Positions 40,083 through 49,887 of a DNA stretch of 64,000 nt are shown here, piece after piece. The DNA comes from Collinsella sp. (GTDB lineage: Bacteria > Actinomycetota > Coriobacteriia > Coriobacteriales > Coriobacteriaceae): contig JAUMMZ010000032.1 of the NCBI GenBank assembly GCA_031296755.1, positions 1 to 64,000 of the forward strand. The letters are read 5' to 3'. The notes under the pieces were generated by a model. It was not told where the DNA came from, did not search any database, and worked only from the letters and a program-made list of their open reading frames with translations. Positions within the stretch are counted from its first letter, which is position 1, and each line of letters starts with the position of its first letter. The translations under genes and the position numbers were made by a program.

Positions 40083-43000
40083 TTAGTCATCGTCGCTCGC
40101 GCCTAATTGCTGCAGCAGCATGAGTGCCGCGGCCACGGGGCCGGTGCCGTCGTTGGCGTCGAGACCGCGACCCAGGCCGCTGCCCGCGCCGGCGCCCGCC
40201 TTGTAGGGCACCGACAACTTGCGGCTCTTGGGGAAGTTCACCGCGCCATAGCGGGTCTTAAGCTCAAAGGCCACCTTCTTGGGCACGTCGACGCCCAAAA
40301 ACGTGATGCGACCGCCGCTGAGCGTGACGCTCTCGAGCCCCAGGCGCTCGCCGCGAATGCGGATGCGCGCGCGATTGAACAGGTTGAGTCCCGCCAACGG
40401 CAGCTCACCATGCGCGGCCTCGGTCTCTTCCTGCACCTCGTCAATGCTCTCCAGGTCCTCGGCCGCTGCGAGCTTACGGTACACGAGCACGCGCTGGTCC
40501 ACCGCCGGCAGGTACTCCTCGGACAAGAAGTAGTCGGCCGGCAGGTTAATACCCACGCTCGCCGCCTCCACGCCGGCGTCGTCATCGCCGCGCGCCTCGG
40601 CCACGGCCTGGCCCAGCATCTGCGTAAACAGATCAAAGCCCACGCTCGACAGGTTGCCGTGCTGCTCGGCTCCCATAAGCGAACCGGCGCCACGGATCTC
40701 TAGGTCGCGCATGGCGATGCGCATGCCGCTGCCCAGGTCCTGGAACTCGGAAAGTGCGGTCAGGCGCGCCGTTGCCTCCTCGGTGAGCGGCAGCTCGCCG
40801 GGGAACATAAAGTACGCGTAGGCCTGCGTGGCAGAGCGGCCCACACGGCCCTTGAGCTGGTAGAGCTGCGCCAGGCCAAGGCGCTGCGAGTCCTCGATGA
40901 TCAGCGTGTTGGCCGTTGCGTTGTCGATGCCGCTCTCCACGATGGTCGTGGCGATGAGCACATCGATCTTTTTGGTCGCGAACTCAATCATCACGTCCTC
41001 GACCTCGCGCGGGCTCATCTTGCCGTGTGCCACGCCCACGCGCGCCTCGGGCGCGGCCTCATGCACGCGCGCCACGGCGTCATCGATGGTCTTAACGCGG
41101 TTGGACACGTAGTACACCTGGCCGCCGCGGCCCACCTCCAGGCGAATCGCCGCGCTCACCACATCGGGGTCGTACTCCCCCACGTGCACGATCACGGGAC
41201 GACGCCCGGTCGGCGGTGTGGTGATCAGGCTCATGTCGCGCACGCCGCTCGTGGCCATCTGCATGGTTCGCGGAATAGGCGTTGCCGAAAGCGTGAGCAC
41301 GTCGATTTGCTCGCGCAGGTTCTTGAGCTGCTCCTTGTGCTGCACACCAAAGCGCTGCTCCTCGTCGATGATCACCATGCCCAGGTTCTTGGGGTTCACG
41401 TCGGCAGAAAGCAAGCGGTGCGTGCCGATGAGCACGTCGATCGTGCCCTCGGCAAACGCCTTAAGCGCGCGCTTTTGCTGCGCCGGGGTGCGGAAGCGGC
41501 TGAGCACTTCGACCTCGAGGCCAAACGGGGCAAAGCGCTCAAAGAACGTCTCATAGTGCTGCTGGGCCAGAATGGTCGTGGGGCAGAGCACCATGACCTG
41601 GCGGCCGGAGTCCACGCACTTAAACGCCGCGCGCAGGGCAACCTCGGTCTTGCCAAAGCCCACGTCGCCGCACAGCAGGCGGTCCATGGGCTTGGGCGCT
41701 TCCATGTCGGCCTTGATGTCGGCAATAGCCTCCAGCTGGTCGCGCGTCTCGTCGTAGGGAAAGCTCTCCTCCATCTCGATCTGCTCGGGCGTGTCGGGCG
41801 GGCAGGCGATACCGGTAATCGACGAGCGGCGTGTATACAGGTCGACCAGGTCAAACGCCAGCTTTTTGGCATTCTTGCGCGCCTTGTTGGTAGCCCGCGT
41901 CCAGTCGGCGGTGTTGAGCCTGGTCAGGCGCGGCTTGTCGCCGTCGGGGCCAACATAGCGCGTGATGCGGTCGACCTGCTCGAGCGGCACGTAGAGCTTG
42001 TCGCCGTCGGCATATTCCAGCAAAAAGTAGTCGCGCTCCTTGCCGCCCACTTCCTGGCGCGCGATCTCGCTAAAGAGCGCGATGCCGTGAGTGGCGTGCA
42101 CCACGTAGTCGCCCGGCTTAAACGGAAACGTGATCTGCGTAATGTCCACCTTGCGGCGGCTGCGCGCGCGGTTGGCATCCATACGGGCGTTGAGGTCGGC
42201 GATCGAGAACACGGCCAGGCTGGCATCGGGCACCACCACGCCCTGCGGCAGGGCGGCATCGACAAAGGTCACGCGTCCGCGCGAGATAGTGGGCACGGCA
42301 GCACCGGCGGCAGCCTGGGCCGCGCCCGCCTCGAGCGAGCGGGCGTTGAACGCGTCAGCCTTACGCTCGCGAATTGCAGCATGAGCATCCTGACGGGCAG
42401 CACGATCGGCAGAATCTGCCGCCGCCACGCGCACGCGCTCGCCAATGACGCCGGCGTTTTCGGGCGCGGCCGTCAGCGATTCCTCAAAGGTAATGCCCTC
42501 GTCGCCAAAGGTGAGCTCCATCGACTCGCGCGCGCCGCGGTCGGGAATGGCAAACACGCAGGCATAGCGCTTGCCCACGACTTCCTGAACGCGCGTCATA
42601 AAACGGTTGTCCGAGCCTGCGATAGCAGGCTGCTCAATCTTGAGCTCGGCCGTCACCGCACCGCCGGCACGGATGAGGCTTACGTAGTTCAAGCGCTGCT
42701 GGGCACCAAAATCGAGCTGTTGAGCGCGCACGTACAGACCATCCAGGCGGTCAATCCCTGCCTCGCCGGCACGCGCCTCGATATCCTCGTAGGCGCGCAG
42801 GCAGTCGTCGAACAGCGAGCGCGGCTCGGACAGAACCACGAGCGCCTTGCCGCTCACGTGCGCCAACGGGCTTACGGTCTGGCCGTACATCACCGGCAAA
42901 AAGCGGTCGAGCTCGGGCGTGACGATGCGCGCATCCACCATCTCGAGCAGCGCCGCCAGTTTGCTGTCATCCTGGCTGGCGCGATAGAGCGCCACATGCA

Positions 43001-43715
43001 TGTTGTGGACGGCCTCGTCGGTGAGTGCCAGTTCGCGGCAGGGAAAGATTTCGATGCTGTCCTCGTTGCCGATGGTCTGCCCCGTGGAGCTCACCATGCG
43101 GCGGATGCGGTCAATCTCGTCGCCGAAGAACTCGATGCGCACGGGTGCCTTTTCCTGTGCGGGGAACACCTCGACGGTGTCGCCGTGAACGCGAAACAAG
43201 CCGGGCGCATCGGCGGCGCCGGCATTGGTGTAGCCCATGCCCACCAAGCGCTGCGGCACCTCGTCAAAGGGAATCTCCTCGCCCACCGCAAAAGTAGTGG
43301 ACTCCCAGTAGCGGCTCTCGACCGGCGGCACGCAGCGCAGCAGCGCGCGAGCCGAGGCGACCATGATGCAGTTGTCCCCGCGCACGATGCGCCCCAGAGC
43401 CTCGCAGCGCTGCGCCACCACGGCGTCGTCCGGCGCCTGCTCGCGCCACGGATAGTCCTTGCGCTCAGGAAAACGACACACGTGCGCCAGGCCCACGTAG
43501 GCGGCAAGGCTACGCGCGGCGCGATCGGCCGCATCCTCGCCGCTCACGATATAGACCGTCGGGCGCGGACGGCGCGCAAACTGGGCGGCCGCCATAAGCG
43601 TGCGGCCCGACTGCGACACAGCCAGCGTCACGTCCTCGCCAGCATCGAGCCCGGCCTCGACGGCCTGCAAGGCCTCGGCAGTGTAGAGCTGCGCGGCTAT
43701 ACGGTGAATGAGCAT
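40083..43715 (-). CDS. mfd: Transcription-repair coupling factor Mfd
   Basis: Releases stalled RNA polymerase and recruits UvrA; 1210 residues, the usual length. N-terminal UvrB-like domains, a CarD-like RNA-polymerase interaction domain (DYVVHATHGIALFSEI, DKLYVPLEQVDRI), then the translocase with LLCGDVGFGKTEVA (about residue 685), GTHRLLS and IDEEQRFG (about 783), and the C-terminal TRCF domain. ATG at 43715 is five bases after GGAGG. A Gly/Ala-rich insert (AGAGAGSGLGRG) lies near the C-terminus. Confidence 0.96.
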   Translation of the reverse strand: MLIHRIAAQLYTAEALQAVEAGLDAGEDVTLAVSQSGRTLMAAAQFARRPRPTVYIVSGEDAADRAARSLAAYVGLAHVCRFPERKDYPWREQAPDDAVVAQRCEALGRIVRGDNCIMVASARALLRCVPPVESRYWESTTFAVGEEIPFDEVPQRLVGMGYTNAGAADAPGLFRVHGDTVEVFPAQEKAPVRIEFFGDEIDRIRRMVSSTGQTIGNEDSIEIFPCRELALTDEAVHNMHVALYRASQDDSKLAALLEMVDARIVTPELDRFLPVMYGQTVSPLAHVSGKALVVLSEPRSLFDDCLRAYEDIEARAGEAGIDRLDGLYVRAQQLDFGAQQRLNYVSLIRAGGAVTAELKIEQPAIAGSDNRFMTRVQEVVGKRYACVFAIPDRGARESMELTFGDEGITFEESLTAAPENAGVIGERVRVAAADSADRAARQDAHAAIRERKADAFNARSLEAGAAQAAAGAAVPTISRGRVTFVDAALPQGVVVPDASLAVFSIADLNARMDANRARSRRKVDITQITFPFKPGDYVVHATHGIALFSEIARQEVGGKERDYFLLEYADGDKLYVPLEQVDRITRYVGPDGDKPRLTRLNTADWTRATNKARKNAKKLAFDLVDLYTRRSSITGIACPPDTPEQIEMEESFPYDETRDQLEAIADIKADMEAPKPMDRLLCGDVGFGKTEVALRAAFKCVDSGRQVMVLCPTTILAQQHYETFFERFAPFGLEVEVLSRFRTPAQQKRALKAFAEGTIDVLIGTHRLLSADVNPKNLGMVIIDEEQRFGVQHKEQLKNLREQIDVLTLSATPIPRTMQMATSGVRDMSLITTPPTGRRPVIVHVGEYDPDVVSAAIRLEVGRGGQVYYVSNRVKTIDDAVARVHEAAPEARVGVAHGKMSPREVEDVMIEFATKKIDVLIATTIVESGIDNATANTLIIEDSQRLGLAQLYQLKGRVGRSATQAYAYFMFPGELPLTEEATARLTALSEFQDLGSGMRIAMRDLEIRGAGSLMGAEQHGNLSSVGFDLFTQMLGQAVAEARGDDDAGVEAASVGINLPADYFLSEEYLPAVDQRVLVYRKLAAAEDLESIDEVQEETEAAHGELPLAGLNLFNRARIRIRGERLGLESVTLSGGRITFLGVDVPKKVAFELKTRYGAVNFPKSRKLSVPYKAGAGAGSGLGRGLDANDGTGPVAAALMLLQQLGASDDD

Positions 43716-43740
43716 GCTGTTCCTCCGGCATTGCAACGCC

Positions 43741-43770
43741 AAAAGCCCGCCGGGGCAAGCTCGGCGGGTA
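43741..43770 (-). terminator. Probable terminator after nth
   Basis: Minus-strand CCCGCCG (43768-43762) with CGGCGGG (43752-43746), followed by CTTTT. Short T-run; it separates nth from mfd. Confidence 0.6.
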
Positions 43771-43872
43771 TGCGGCGGATTTCATTGCCTGTCATGGTAG
43801 CGCATGGAGAGGACTCCGGCTCAAGAGCAAACCCAGCCCCGCAAAAAACGCCAGACGAAGATGCGTTCCGCC

Positions 43873-44538
43873 CTACCCCGCTACGCGCACGCTGGGGCAC
43901 AAATCTGCCAGCGGACACTCGTCACACTTGGGTTTGCGGGCGTCGCAGATCTCGCGACCGAAGGTGATCCACTGATGGTTGACCGACTCCCAATACTCGT
44001 GCGGCAAAATCTTGAGCAGATCCTGCTCGGTCTTGAGCGGCTCCTTGGCATGTGTCTTGGGACTCAACATCAGGCGATGCGCAATGCGGTTGACGTGCGT
44101 GTCCACCGCAATGCCCTCCACGATGCCATACCCCACGTTGAGCACGATGTTCGCCGTCTTGCGTCCCACGCCCGGCAGCTTCACGAGTTCCTTCATGTCG
44201 GCCGGCACCTCGCCGCCATAGTCGGCGACGATCATCTGCGCGGCCTCCACGGCGTGCTTGGCCTTGCTCTTATAAAAGCCGAGTGACTTGATGGTGTCTG
44301 CCACGTCAGCCACACTCGCCCCGGCCATGGCCTCGGGCGTGGGCCACTGGGCAAACAGCTTCGGCGTCACCTTGTTGACCTGCGCGTCGGTCGTTTGCGC
44401 CGAGAGCAACACCGCGATCAGCAGGCGGAAGGGATTCTCGTGGTCCAAAAAGCACTCGACCGGGCCATAGCGACGGTTGAGGCGCTCACACACCTCAACG
44501 GCGCGCTCGCGTTTGGCGGCATTGGTCTCGCGTGGCAT
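43873..44538 (-). CDS. nth: Endonuclease III
   Basis: Base-excision-repair glycosylase/AP lyase for oxidised pyrimidines, 221 residues. The helix-hairpin-helix LPGVGRKTAN contains the catalytic Lys127; the catalytic aspartate is Asp146 in AVDTHVNR. The [4Fe-4S] cluster ligands C198, C205, C208 and C214 follow the standard C-x6-C-x2-C-x5-C spacing. ATG 44538 is chosen over 44562 because of homologous N-terminus and ribosome site GAGGAGTCGTT. Confidence 0.95.
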   Translation of the reverse strand: MPRETNAAKRERAVEVCERLNRRYGPVECFLDHENPFRLLIAVLLSAQTTDAQVNKVTPKLFAQWPTPEAMAGASVADVADTIKSLGFYKSKAKHAVEAAQMIVADYGGEVPADMKELVKLPGVGRKTANIVLNVGYGIVEGIAVDTHVNRIAHRLMLSPKTHAKEPLKTEQDLLKILPHEYWESVNHQWITFGREICDARKPKCDECPLADLCPSVRVAG

Positions 44539-44601
44539 AACGACTCCTCGGCTCAACGGCACAATAAACTTATGGGCACAATTGTCCCACGTCCGAGACG
44601 C

Positions 44602-46404
44602 TTACGCCTCCAAGAATGCGCCGGTCTGACGGCTCCACAGGCTCGCGTACTCGCCACCCGCCTCGACGAGCTGCGTATGCGTGCCGTCCTCGACAATCTC
44701 GCCATCGGCCAGCACCACAATGCGGTCAAGCGCCGCCACGGTGGACAGGCGGTGCGCCACCACAATGGAGGTGCGGCCGCGCATCAGATTCTCGAGCGCC
44801 TCCTGCACCAACGCCTCGGACTCGCTGTCCAAGGCAGACGTCGCCTCGTCGAGCACCAGAATCGGCGCGTCGGTTAGGATGGCGCGGGCGATAGCCACGC
44901 GCTGACGCTGACCGCCAGAGAGCTTGACGCCGCGCTCGCCCACCATAGTGTCAAAGCCACGGGGCAAGCGGTCGATAAACTCGGTCGCATTAGCCAAGCG
45001 AGCCGCCTCGCGAATCTGCTCATCAGTGGCGTTGGGACGACCGTAGGCAATGTTTTCGCGAATGGAGCGGTGGAACAGCAGCGCCTCCTGCGGCACGTAG
45101 GCAACCTGACGGCGCAGGCTCTGCTGCGTGCAGCGCGAGACGTCCTGGCCGTCCACGAGCACGCGGCCGCCCTGTACATCGTCCAGGCGCAACAACAACT
45201 TGGTGAGCGTCGTCTTGCCCGAGCCCGATTTGCCCACCAGGCCCACGCGCTGGCCCGCCGCCACATGAAGTGTCAGGTCATCGAACACGCTCTCGCCCGC
45301 CGCAGCGTCACGGTACGCAAAGCTCAGCTGCTCAAAATCAATCGCGCCCTCGGTCACTTTGAGCTCGGGGGCGTCCGGGTCATCTGCCACCAAACGTGGC
45401 TCGTCCAGCACGCGCGTCATCTCGGCCGCATCGCCGAGCGCGCGGTTGATGCGCTGCATCATGGAGCTTACGTAGTTCAGGCGCATGGTGAGGTTATAGG
45501 TGTAGGTAAAGATCATGACGAGCGAGCCGGCCGAGATGCCAAACCACGCGTTGCCGCCCGCCACGAATACGCTCACCACGGCCATGGTGATGACGATAAG
45601 ACCCGAGGTCGTAAAGTTGCGCTGCATCATGGCGTGCATCGAGACCGTCTCGGCATCGCGCGCGGCACGATCAGCAGCGTCGAACAGATCACGTTCAAAG
45701 TCCTCGCGCCCGCAGGTCTTGACGGCCAAGATGTTCGTGACCGCGTCGGAGAGCACGCCCGAGAGCTTGTTCTGCGCGGCGGACGTCGCGGCCGAAAGCG
45801 GCATGATGCGCTTGTACATAAGCCAGACAAACGCGATGTAGACGGCCATGATGCACACCAGGATCACGGTAAACGTCGGCACCACCGGGGCGAGCGCCGC
45901 CACCGTGCAGATGACCGAGGTGATGGTGGGGATGAGCGAATACACCGTCACGTCGACCAGCCCCGTATAGCCGCTCATAAAACGGCTCGTCTGGCTCACG
46001 AGCGATCCGCCAAAGCGGCTGGTGTGAAATGTCATGGATTGATTGGAGAGCGTGTCGAAGCACAGGCGCGCCAGGTGATAGTTGCCCGCAATCTCGAGCT
46101 TGTAGACGGTGTAGTCCTGCAGCTTGGAGAGGATTTGGCCCACCAGGTTAACGAGTACGAGCGCCAGGATATAGGGGCCGAAGACCTCAAACACCTGATC
46201 ACCCGCCACGGGACCGGCTTGAACGCGGTCGACAATGAGGGCCATCACATAGGTATTGGCAAACGTCAGCAAAAAGATGTAGCCCGCCGACGAGAACACC
46301 GAGAGAAAGACAATCAGCGGCTGCGTGCGCGTGACACCCCAAAACCGCTGCAGCGTGCGGCGCACGGTGGAGCGTTTCAGCGGACTGGTGTTTCTCTGAG
46401 ACAT
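44602..46404 (-). CDS. ABC exporter, fused membrane and ATPase domains
   Basis: 600-residue half-transporter. Six membrane segments in the first 330 residues (PLIVFLSVFSSAGYIFLLTF begins the first), then a nucleotide-binding domain with Walker A GLVGKSGSGKTTL (about 396), signature LSGGQRQRVAIARA (about 496), Walker B ILVLDEATSAL and the H-loop VVAHRLST. Probably functions as a homodimer exporting lipid, peptide or drug; substrate unknown. Start ATG 46404 follows GAAAGGAAG. Convergence of neighbours suggests an independent unit. Confidence 0.92.
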   Translation of the reverse strand: MSQRNTSPLKRSTVRRTLQRFWGVTRTQPLIVFLSVFSSAGYIFLLTFANTYVMALIVDRVQAGPVAGDQVFEVFGPYILALVLVNLVGQILSKLQDYTVYKLEIAGNYHLARLCFDTLSNQSMTFHTSRFGGSLVSQTSRFMSGYTGLVDVTVYSLIPTITSVICTVAALAPVVPTFTVILVCIMAVYIAFVWLMYKRIMPLSAATSAAQNKLSGVLSDAVTNILAVKTCGREDFERDLFDAADRAARDAETVSMHAMMQRNFTTSGLIVITMAVVSVFVAGGNAWFGISAGSLVMIFTYTYNLTMRLNYVSSMMQRINRALGDAAEMTRVLDEPRLVADDPDAPELKVTEGAIDFEQLSFAYRDAAAGESVFDDLTLHVAAGQRVGLVGKSGSGKTTLTKLLLRLDDVQGGRVLVDGQDVSRCTQQSLRRQVAYVPQEALLFHRSIRENIAYGRPNATDEQIREAARLANATEFIDRLPRGFDTMVGERGVKLSGGQRQRVAIARAILTDAPILVLDEATSALDSESEALVQEALENLMRGRTSIVVAHRLSTVAALDRIVVLADGEIVEDGTHTQLVEAGGEYASLWSRQTGAFLEA

Positions 46405-46477
46405 GGGCTTCCTTTCGCGTCTGATAGGGCGAAACGCCATTGTTGCACACTAAAGCGCACTTCAGGCAAGCGCGATG

Positions 46478-46524
46478 TGAAAGGCAGCGGGGTGCCCGCG
46501 TTTGCGCCGGTGCCCCGCTGCCTT
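46478..46524 (-). terminator. Terminator-like hairpin after rmuC
   Basis: Arms AAGGCAGCGGGG (46481-46492) and CCCCGCTGCCTT (46513-46524) are perfect over 12 bases; on the minus strand they are followed by TTCACATC, with only a short T tract. Eight bases after the rmuC stop. Confidence 0.6.
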
Positions 46525-46531
46525 GTTGCAA

Positions 46532-47887
46532 TTAGTCCTCGTCTTCTTGGTCTGTGGAAAGGCCCGCGGGCGTGAGTCCCAAGATCTCATCGGCTTGGTC
46601 GGCGTCTTCCAGCGCGTCGATATCCTTGAGCTTGCGCTCCATAACGTTGGTGCGCGTGGTGATGATGCCCTCGACCGTCTTTCCTGCGGTCTCGATCTGC
46701 TGCTGGGCGCGGCGCAGCGCCGCCTGATAGCGTGGCAGCTCGGCCTTGACGGCAGAGAGCACACGCAGCACGTCATCGGTGCGTTTTTGCAACTTAAACG
46801 TCTGGTAGCTCATCTGCAGGCTGTTGAGGATGGCCGCCATGGTGCTGGGGCCGGCAACGTTGACGTGATAGTCGCGGCCCAGGGTCTCGATAAGCCCGGG
46901 GCGGCTGACGACCTCGGCATACAGGCCCTCAAACGGAACGAACATAATGCCAAAGTTGGTGGTCGCGGGCACGCTCAGATACTTTTCGCAGATGTCCTTG
47001 GCCTCGCGCTTCACCATGGCGTCGAGCGTCTTGCGCGCGGTGGCCACCGCCTCGGCATCACCCGACTCTTGCGCGTCGAGCAGATGCTCGTACGCGTCGC
47101 CCGGGAATTTGGAGTCAATCGGCAGCAGCACGGGATCGCCCTCGTCTACCGGCAGCTTGACGGCAAACTCAACGCGCTCCGAGGCGCCAGGCTTGGTGGC
47201 GACGTTTTCCAGATACTGGTCGGGCGTAAGGATGTCCGCCAGGATTGCACCCAACTGCACCTCGCCCAAAATGCCACGCGCCTTGACGTTGCCCAGCACG
47301 CGCTTAAGGTCGCCCACGCCGGTGGCAATGGACTGCATATCGCCCAAACCCTTGTACACAGCCTCGAGCTGGTCGCTCACCTGCTTAAACGATGCAGACA
47401 GGCGATCGTTGAGCGTACGGGAGAGTTTCTCGTCCACCGTCGCGCGCATCTGATCGAGCTGCACGTTGTTGTCCTTGCGGATGGCGCCCAGCTGGGCATC
47501 GACCGTCTCGCGCACCTTGTCCAGGCGGTGCTCGATGCCCTCGCGGTTGGCACCGAGCTGTTGGGCCGTCTCGCGGCGCAGGTCATCCATACGGTCGCCA
47601 GCCTGCGAGAACTCACGCGCGATGGTCAGGTAGCGCTGCTGCTCTACGGCCGCATCGGTCGTCTGCTGTTGCGCGATGGCATTTGCCGTGCGGCGGGTTT
47701 CTGCCAACGCGACGTTCAGGGTGTCGAGCGCGTTGTTGGCCTGCTCGAGCGCAGCCAGCATCTCTGCCCCGCTATCGCCACGCTCCCGCAGCTCGGTGCG
47801 AAGGCCCTTGAGCTGCAGGGCACAAGCCACAGCAACCCCCACCGCCACCAAAGCGATCACAACAAGCACGATATCAATAGCAGACAT
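46532..47887 (-). CDS. rmuC: DNA recombination protein RmuC
   Basis: 451 residues. An N-terminal membrane anchor (MSAIDIVLVVIALVAVGVAV) is followed by a long coiled coil (about 30-190) and the RmuC nuclease-like domain with GILGEVQLGAIL, FAVKLPVDEG, PIDSKFPGDAYEHLLDA, FGIMFVPFEGLYAEV and GPSTMAAILNSLQMSY. RmuC limits DNA rearrangement at inverted repeats; that is of note given the many large palindromes in this chromosome. ATG 47887. Confidence 0.93.
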   Translation of the reverse strand: MSAIDIVLVVIALVAVGVAVACALQLKGLRTELRERGDSGAEMLAALEQANNALDTLNVALAETRRTANAIAQQQTTDAAVEQQRYLTIAREFSQAGDRMDDLRRETAQQLGANREGIEHRLDKVRETVDAQLGAIRKDNNVQLDQMRATVDEKLSRTLNDRLSASFKQVSDQLEAVYKGLGDMQSIATGVGDLKRVLGNVKARGILGEVQLGAILADILTPDQYLENVATKPGASERVEFAVKLPVDEGDPVLLPIDSKFPGDAYEHLLDAQESGDAEAVATARKTLDAMVKREAKDICEKYLSVPATTNFGIMFVPFEGLYAEVVSRPGLIETLGRDYHVNVAGPSTMAAILNSLQMSYQTFKLQKRTDDVLRVLSAVKAELPRYQAALRRAQQQIETAGKTVEGIITTRTNVMERKLKDIDALEDADQADEILGLTPAGLSTDQEDED

Positions 47888-47938
47888 AGTCTCCGCCCAA
47901 CAAACCCAATCGATCATCAATCAAAACCGCGATCAATC

Positions 47939-48502
47939 TTACCCCGCCACGCGCACTGGGCGCCCGGCCCCTTCTTTGGCGCCCCTCTCCTCCGCATATT
48001 CCATAATGCGGCGCGCCGTCTCCCTGCTCACCTTTGAGTCATCACCGGCTAAGTATGCGTACACGTTTCCCTTATTCAGATTCAAATCGCGGCAGAGACC
48101 GTAGCGCGTTACGCCCGATTCCCCTAGCGCTCCCAACGTTCTTTTTCGCATCAGGGCGTTGATCCTCCTGTCCGCCACTGGCTTTTCCTTCACCGCTCTA
48201 TACGCACGCCAAACGTTGGCATAACGGTTAGGGAGTTTGTCCTCGGCGCATAGAGATGCCAGGCTACCCGCTTGGGCGTACAAGGACAAAACGTCTCGGT
48301 AACCCTCTTCCATCCACGAGCCCTCGGATAAGCCCAGAACGTATTCGGCTTTACCCTGCGCCAAAGCGAGCAAAAACAGGGGCTCCGCCACGCGCGGCGC
48401 AACCGTCGTCGCCTGCTCAACCAGTTTTCTAAAACTGAGCGACTGCTGTCCGGATAGCTCTCGGCAATAGCCTTTTAAGAATCCCTCAAAGGTCAGATTC
48501 AA
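47939..48502 (-). CDS. HTH protein paired with nucleotidyltransferase
   Basis: 187 residues if translation starts at TTG 48502, eight bases after GGAGG; the TTG shares bases with the TGA of the upstream gene (TTGA), indicating coupling. The N-terminal two thirds are helical and unrecognised; the C-terminal part (VTRYGLCRDLNLNKGNVYAYLAGDD) reads as a helix-turn-helix of the Cro/C1 kind. As partner of a minimal nucleotidyltransferase it may be the antitoxin or repressor of a toxin-antitoxin pair; this is inference. Confidence 0.6.
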   Translation of the reverse strand: MNLTFEGFLKGYCRELSGQQSLSFRKLVEQATTVAPRVAEPLFLLALAQGKAEYVLGLSEGSWMEEGYRDVLSLYAQAGSLASLCAEDKLPNRYANVWRAYRAVKEKPVADRRINALMRKRTLGALGESGVTRYGLCRDLNLNKGNVYAYLAGDDSKVSRETARRIMEYAEERGAKEGAGRPVRVAG

Positions 48503-49029
48503 CCGCGCACCTCCTTTTTGTATTGCCTGTATGCGCAGACCATCTCTTGATAACTCCGCTCCGAAGGCGACGACGCCAGCGCCTCGCCCTCGTCGAATAT
48601 AAGCCGTTCGAGCAGTCCCCAATCAAGTCGGTCGACGAATGCCTGGCTATGAAGATCGACGATGTCGTTCGGACGGTAGGCATAGAGCTTCATTACCGCC
48701 AGGTCCTCCAAGGATGGCGTAAAGTACCTGATAAAACGCGCCCCAATATCCAAGGGAATCAAACGGTCTTCGTAATTGAATGGCATCTGATTACAATATG
48801 CCACCGCCATACCATTCACCTCGGGGTATCGAGCTATGATCTCGCGGAGACACCTGTCTGCCTCAAACACATCAATGTCATGCGTAACCGACCGATTCGT
48901 CACATCGTTTAGCATGAAGGCGCTTCCTCCCACCAATACAACGCTCGGCCTATCGTCTCTTGGACCTATTTCCAGCTCCGCCTCTTCGTCAATACCCAAA
49001 AGAGTCTGCTCTAAATCCTGCTTATACAT
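48499..49029 (-). CDS. Nucleotidyltransferase-like protein (DUF6036-type), possible toxin
   Basis: 176 residues. VVLVGGSAFMLNDVT followed by THDIDVF gives the GGS...DxD signature of the polymerase-beta-type nucleotidyltransferase fold (Gly34-Gly35-Ser36, Asp51, Asp53), with a possible third acidic residue in RLIPLDIGARF. LEDLAVMKLYAYRPNDIVDL resembles the later conserved segment of AbiEii/DUF6036 proteins. First gene of a two-gene unit with the HTH protein. Local GC content is lower than neighbouring housekeeping genes, compatible with transfer. Confidence 0.65.
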   Translation of the reverse strand: MYKQDLEQTLLGIDEEAELEIGPRDDRPSVVLVGGSAFMLNDVTNRSVTHDIDVFEADRCLREIIARYPEVNGMAVAYCNQMPFNYEDRLIPLDIGARFIRYFTPSLEDLAVMKLYAYRPNDIVDLHSQAFVDRLDWGLLERLIFDEGEALASSPSERSYQEMVCAYRQYKKEVRG

Positions 49030-49152
49030 AGCAAATCCTATTTTTATTCATCTTCAATAATACTATTCAGCCGCACGACAGCACCCGGAAGATGCAAGGA
49101 TTCTACTCATGGCGATAATCCCTACACCCTAGAAGTCCTAATGTGACAAACG

Positions 49153-49563
49153 CTAACTCTCCCAGCCGGCGCGGATGGTTGTTGCGACATCGCCCAGGCG
49201 CTGGCCGAGAGCTGCCAAGTGCTCAAGCACCTCGCTGGGCGAGGCGCCGTTGAGAATGCATGTGAGGGCATATGAGGCCAAGAAGATTGCCGCGAGCCCC
49301 AACGGGATTAGCACGATCATCGCCAGCGTACGCAGGCGCTGGGCCCAGCGACGGCGACGCGCACGACGTTTATCGAACGCGAGCTCCTGAGCATATGAAT
49401 CCTGCCGTACGGAATAGGCCTCTGGGACCGCCCCGCCCGCAGGTGCGGCGTTTTGCGCAGGAGGCTGGACGGCCGTCCCTTGCATTTGCATCTCCATAAG
49501 CCGTTGCTGCTGGCGCAACATGCGCTCGGCTTGTTGCTGCGGGGTCTCAAGAAACAGATCCAT
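49153..49563 (-). CDS. Small single-pass membrane protein, unknown
   Basis: 136 residues. A Gln/Met-rich N-terminal helix (ETPQQQAERMLRQQQRLMEM), an Ala/Pro linker, a strongly basic patch (DKRRARRRRWAQRLR), one hydrophobic segment (LAMIVLIPLGLAAIFLASYAL) and a short C-terminal helix. The positive patch predicts the N-terminus inside. No family recognised. ATG is preceded by GAGGAGGCC. Confidence 0.65.
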   Translation of the reverse strand: MDLFLETPQQQAERMLRQQQRLMEMQMQGTAVQPPAQNAAPAGGAVPEAYSVRQDSYAQELAFDKRRARRRRWAQRLRTLAMIVLIPLGLAAIFLASYALTCILNGASPSEVLEHLAALGQRLGDVATTIRAGWES

Positions 49564-49816
49564 ATTGGCCTCCTCAATCGGAGCATTCGACGCTTACGCT
49601 CAGCATCCCGCACCATCGCGGCTGCGGCAACGAAATCCGCAGCAATAGCTGTAAAGATTCTTTTGTCAGAAAACCGTCGAAAAGCTCAATAACTCCCCTA
49701 CCAGCACTTTCTTTGAGCTTTTTTCGCCAGCAACCTTTCGGCCTTCCACCCTTGCGCCAACCGACCAAAACCCAACCAAAAGCTTGACGGAAATTGTGAA
49801 GACCGGGACCCCACAC

Positions 49817-49848
49817 AAAAACGTGCCGCCCCAAAGGGGCGGCACACA
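49817..49848 (-). terminator. Terminator with GTGCCGCCCC stem (copy 1)
   Basis: GTGCCGCCCC (49823-49832) pairs perfectly with GGGGCGGCAC (49836-49845); on the minus strand a GTTTTT tract follows. Nearly identical to the terminator at 50753. Confidence 0.85.
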
Positions 49849-49887
49849 AACCAATCTATTAGCCAAAACTCGTTGGCAAGCCCGCGT

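Noticed and set aside
41025..43967. Very long antisense open frame (980 codons) opposite mfd
   Set aside because: It is a GC-rich shadow of mfd; its translation is low-complexity Arg/His/Ala-rich and mfd is certain.
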